A stretch of 64,000 bases of DNA from Acanthosoma haemorrhoidale. Taxonomy: Eukaryota > Arthropoda > Insecta > Hemiptera > Acanthosomatidae. The stretch is from contig OV884011.1 of NCBI GenBank assembly GCA_930367205.1, forward strand, positions 113,451,139-113,515,138, written 5' to 3'. Positions 60,116-64,000 of this stretch are shown here, one piece after another (position 1 is the first letter of the stretch; each line of letters begins with the position of its first letter). The position numbers were made by a program, and so were the translations under genes. The notes under the pieces are model-generated. The model did no database searches and had not been told where the DNA came from. It was given only the letters and a program-made list of their open reading frames with translations.

Positions 60116-60990
60116 ACTATTTTTTTACAAGAGTTATGTATCATACAATTATCTATAGTTTCTAAAGTTGCGAACTAGATTTTATTGACTTTAAATAATT
60201 ATAATACACTTAAATATACATATTACAGTCAGAACGTCAAGTCTGATAGTTTTTACCATATTCAATATGAACAACCTTTACTTTATATCACTAAGAAATT
60301 AATGTGAAGAAATGGATATTTTTCATTTTGAGAGCGTTTAGTAAATTAGTTTGTGCATATTTATTTTTTCTCTTTTTTCTAGGAAATTCTTGAATTATAT
60401 ACATATACTTCAAACTGTTTTGGTTTACATTTATTTTATTTAAACATTGCAAAAAAGATATTATTATAATCACTTTTCAGTAGACTGTTGCCTACCTATG
60501 GGCTTTCCCTTAACCAAGAGAAATAACCATCATCAAGATTTATCTTAGTCTCTGAGCTATGAAGTCGGAGTGAAGCTCTATTTAATAGATGAGGGGCCGA
60601 TTTTTTTCACGATCAACACGATTATTTAACGTGAAGTTGTTCTGAAACAAATAAAGAAATAACACTATAGTGTGAAACATGAACTGGAACCAGTTCAAAA
60701 CTAAAGCCTAAGCTGTGGGACACAGGACGGTATAACGGTGTATTTCAACTTGGCCGGGCGTACTTTCAAAGATTTTACGCATTCCTTCGAGATCGAATGT
60801 TACATCTGAATTCCACTACAGGCCGATTTCGTAATCATCATTTTGTTCGTTAATGCTGAGGGTAAGTGTAGTAGACCATGGCAATCCTAGAGGAATAACC
60901 CAAGCCGAGTGGATGGTCTCCTGGATTATTATCTATAAACGACTGGCTCACTTAGCAGAGGAGTCGATATTTCCTCTGGAGTTACACATT

Positions 60991-61096
60991 CTAGTGGGAG
61001 AGCAACTGCCGATTCCATTTAAATTCCTTAAGCCGGTCGTAAACATCGTCTTCACATAATCCTTTGCCTTCCCGAGCTTTTTCCAGCAATGTAAAC
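60991..61096 (-). CDS. Possible terminal exon of an unknown upstream gene
   Basis: Acceptor ATCTTCTAG with a plausible branch region, then 34 codons and a TAG: FTLLEKAREGKGLCEDDVYD then RLKEFKWNRQLLSH. The charged, low-bias sequence looks coding, unlike the AT-rich ORFs around it. I do not recognise it and saw no partner exon up to 64000. Could also be a fossil of a mobile element. Confidence 0.3.
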
Positions 61097-63539
61097 CTAG
61101 AAGATGATTTAGAATCATAAATCAAACACACTGAAGTGTTTTTTTTTTCCAAACAACATTCCATTTGAAATATTCAAAGAGCGTGAATTCTCCATGGCTA
61201 TTAATTAAAAAAAGGGGAAAGTATAAAAATTCATGTTTACGACAATGAATAGGCAGCGAATGGAATGAGACGTTTACTTTATCCATGAACAATTCAGAAT
61301 GTGTCGTAATTAAAAACGAGTATTTAAACAAGTCTGCGTATCAAGTAAAATACAGAATGACAGTTATGAAAACTTAAAATGAATATTTTTTGGCGAATAT
61401 AATGAGCATCATTTCGTAAGTTTCTATCAAATTGAAAAAAAAAAATGAATGTAATATCAGATTTGTCGAGATCTTCCCGGAGGGCCACATTTGGTAAGTT
61501 AAATTTATAAGTTATCTTATTGAGTCATAATCCTATAGCTGGTTGGGCCGCGATTGCGTTTTAAAAATGAATAAGCTCACAGGTGTAAGAAGTTACAGTG
61601 AAGTTAATGTGTCACTTGTTCAGTCTTTTCTGGTATTTTGAAGTCTCTTGTACAAGGTACAGCCAAGCAATTATACATCGAGATCCATCCCATTGGGTAG
61701 ACATGAAAATATAACCATATCCATCAAAGAAGATTCAGTGTCATTAATTAATTACTATACAAAAAACTGTTTCTGTTGAATATATCAACATAGAATCGAA
61801 TCAAATGTTTTGACGTCATAATTAATGATGCACAGATATTACAGGATTTTAGGCTTTAGCGGTCTAGTATGCCACTCCGCAACCGGTAATATTCACTAAA
61901 TGTAGTCTTTAAAATTGTTTTCGCCGACGTAAAAAAACACTTAATTGTGTGAAGCATCGCTTGAATTTTGTTGCTTACAACACACAAAACTGCAAGTTAT
62001 TTAAATTTACGTGAACGTTATTTTGAGTTTCACCAGTAGGCAGGGGATGTTATTGGTATTGCAGTAAGAAGGCGGGCGAATGGAATAATGACGCCTCTTC
62101 CAGGAGACGAATCAACTTCGCGCCGAGAAAAATGCAGCTTACGTGCCACATCGCGCGTGCTCCACAGGATGCGCGTAGACCATTGAAATTATAATAATGT
62201 CGAATAATGAAGTCGATACCCACACCTACATACTTATACACAGCTTGTGTTGTATCGCACGTACATTCCAATATGCCCAAACTGGTTGTGGGATCGGAGC
62301 ATATTGCCTAAGGAGATAGCTGGAATGCCAAGCTGGCAGGCGCGTCGGCACGAGACAAGAACGGCGTGAGTTCGAATCCCATCTGTGAGAGCATTACTTC
62401 GTGGCTGTCCCGTCTCGGATTCCTTACACGATAACTTTCACCTTTAAGTTCTAATAAAAAAGAAGTTAAACAGATTGTTGCCGATCCCGAGAGATCATTA
62501 TATCAATTAACTTTAAAAAAAAAAATCAACGAAATAAAAAACGATGAAGGTGAACTAGCTATATCAAGAGATGGTCCGGGAGAGTTTTTATGTATTTATT
62601 ACAAATTCAAACTTGGCTAAAATGAGTGATAGATGTGATTTCTGTGGTTTGCTTCCATGCCTTATTTTTTTGGAATATTCCTGAAATTATCTTTGGCTCA
62701 CCCTCATTAATGAATGTGTCCTTAACCACGTGAGAAAAGCAGGAATTTAAATATTAAAAAGATTTGCTTTTAAAAAGAGCAGTGGTTTGAAAAGTCTTCA
62801 AAGTTATCGAAATCTCTTTTGTTTCGTTTTTTTTCTTTCTTCAGTAATATGTTCCAACCAACACATTCCACAAAGACATCCAACGCAGAATTCGAGGTTT
62901 TTTGGATTACACCTTCAATACCGATGCATAAAATCTATCGGCTCAGTTATATACTTCCGGCTGTATATTGCTCAATCTTTGGTTCCTTTGCAACATGAAA
63001 ATTTTATATTTTCACTTCCAAATTAGGTATTTTAAATGAAATAATAATTAGAAAATTCATTAGAATTTATAGAATAATAGAAATCATGTCCGCAACATTA
63101 ATTTAACTCCTGTTTGATGTATAGGCACAATACAACAGTTTTTAGTGCAGGGTAGTTCTATTTTATGCCCAGATGTTGCTAAAAATAAAAAAAGCTACAT
63201 TAAAAATAATGAAGGATCATTAAATAATAAATAAATTGGTAATTCCAAAAAAATCTTTCAACTAAAAAGTGTTAAAAAAAAAGTATCAGTTAAATAAAGA
63301 AACAACTTTTAACCTCCATTGCAGTCAAAAATAAAACCCATATTGACAAATTGAAACAGATGAATTTTTAGCTTACATCTTACACAATGTAGAATTAAAC
63401 TCTTAAGTTATAAAATATACTTTACATTGATAAACAAAAATACTCTCTAATCTATTTATTATGCTGTAGAATTAATTTAATTGTTGATAAGGTGTTTACA
63501 TACAAAATTCCCCTTATGTAAATATATAATTATTTTCTC
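61097..63539. other. Intergenic, no gene recognised
   Basis: AT-rich with short unremarkable ORFs. Holds the SINE at 62310-62410 and a TGACGTCA palindrome at 61811-61818. Confidence 0.4.
62310..62410 (+). repeat. tRNA-like SINE copy
   Basis: GGAGATAGCTGGAATGCC (A-box-like) is followed about 45 bp later by GTGAGTTCGAATCCC (B box). The head resembles the GGGATAGCTC of the NUAK-intron SINEs, but the rest differs, so it may be another subfamily. Confidence 0.45.
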
Positions 63540-64000
63540 AAGTGTGAACAAGGCTAGTAAGGGTTGGTGCGTTACATCGGACTTACTAACCTTGTTATAC
63601 ACGTATAAAAGGGCTCCACATCTGTCGTATCACCTGGTGTATAGAAATTCCCTCTTTTCGTTTTCTTGGCACCTGTCCCAATTCGAGTGCGACAGGTCTG
63701 GATGCCGAACAAGCCCGATCAAAGGTGAACTCAAGTGGGGGACGTTATTGAAGATACATTAAGACCGGAGCGGATATAGGGTTAAATTGCGCACAGGATC
63801 GGGGAGACGGTGGGGAGCGGAGATCAGGATAAGGGAGGTATGCTGAGAATGCGAACCGGGAACGTGAGGTACGCACAGGAAATACTATAAATAGGGAACT
63901 CGTTCCCCCAGGCACCGAATAAAAACAAAAGGGACGGAATTCAATGACCTTGTAGGGACTGGTTGTGCCGGCAGGGGGCGCCGCTCGACGGGGATACTGA
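63540..64000 (+). promoter_or_regulatory. GC-rich right edge with hairpin, two TATA boxes and CTCF-like motif
   Basis: Inverted arms AACAAGGCTAGTAAG / CTTACTAACCTTGTT (63547-63561 and 63582-63596, one mismatch) precede TATAAAA (63604-63610). A second TATAAATA lies at 63886-63893 with AATAAA at 63918. CCGGCAGGGGGCGCC at 63968-63982 matches the CTCF core. Whether this is a host promoter or the start of an LTR element is decided by sequence beyond the window. Confidence 0.4.

Noticed and set aside
60853..61059. 68-residue plus ORF
   Set aside because: No recognisable motif; overlaps the more convincing minus exon-like ORF.
62310..62410. Possible functional tRNA gene
   Set aside because: Box spacing fits, but stems do not pair; better read as a SINE.

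Overview
The window is AT-rich animal nuclear DNA: single-copy genes cut into many small exons with GT-AG introns, plus dense remnants of mariner, pogo/Tigger and non-LTR elements. The two recognisable genes and the repeat content point to an arthropod, most likely an insect. One decayed repeat ORF (about 41 kb) belongs to a family I associate with hemipteroid genomes, but this is only a weak hint of the order. No bacterial-type operons, CRISPR arrays, rRNA genes or convincing functional tRNA genes were seen.

Region 1 (1-34 kb, minus strand) is a NUAK-family Ser/Thr kinase gene (AMPK-related, LKB1-activated). I rebuilt 19 coding exons that join in one open frame of about 998 codons. The kinase domain lies in exons 1-8 (29983 down to 15401). 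A Lys/Glu-rich linker lies in exon 10 and a Ser/Arg-rich tail in exons 11-19; the C-terminus runs off the left edge. The introns hold two deleted mariner elements, three head-to-head inverted pairs of tRNA-like SINEs, two non-LTR remnants, one decayed Tigger and one neat 916-bp Tigger derivative whose ORF keeps only the two ends of the transposase.

Region 2 (34-40.2 kb) is intergenic: two fragments of Jockey-like LINEs in opposite orientation, followed by the probable 3' UTR of the next gene.

Region 3 (40.2-57.3 kb, minus strand) is a VGLL4/Tgi gene with two Tondu domains, the TEAD/Scalloped-binding co-repressor of the Hippo pathway. The four 3' exons are clear. Three 5' exons (49.9, 53.1 and 57.2 kb) are inferred from splice phase and from resemblance to the VGLL4 N-terminal half.

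Region 4 (57.3-64 kb) has no recognised gene. It holds a roughly 1.3-kb element with long (about 190 bp) inverted terminal arms, one possible terminal exon at 61 kb, and a GC-rich right edge with TATA-like boxes and a CTCF-like motif.

The two genes sit in tandem on one strand. Both act in growth, adhesion and Hippo biology in other animals: NUAK kinases promote YAP output, whereas VGLL4/Tgi opposes it. Whether this linkage means anything functionally is untested.
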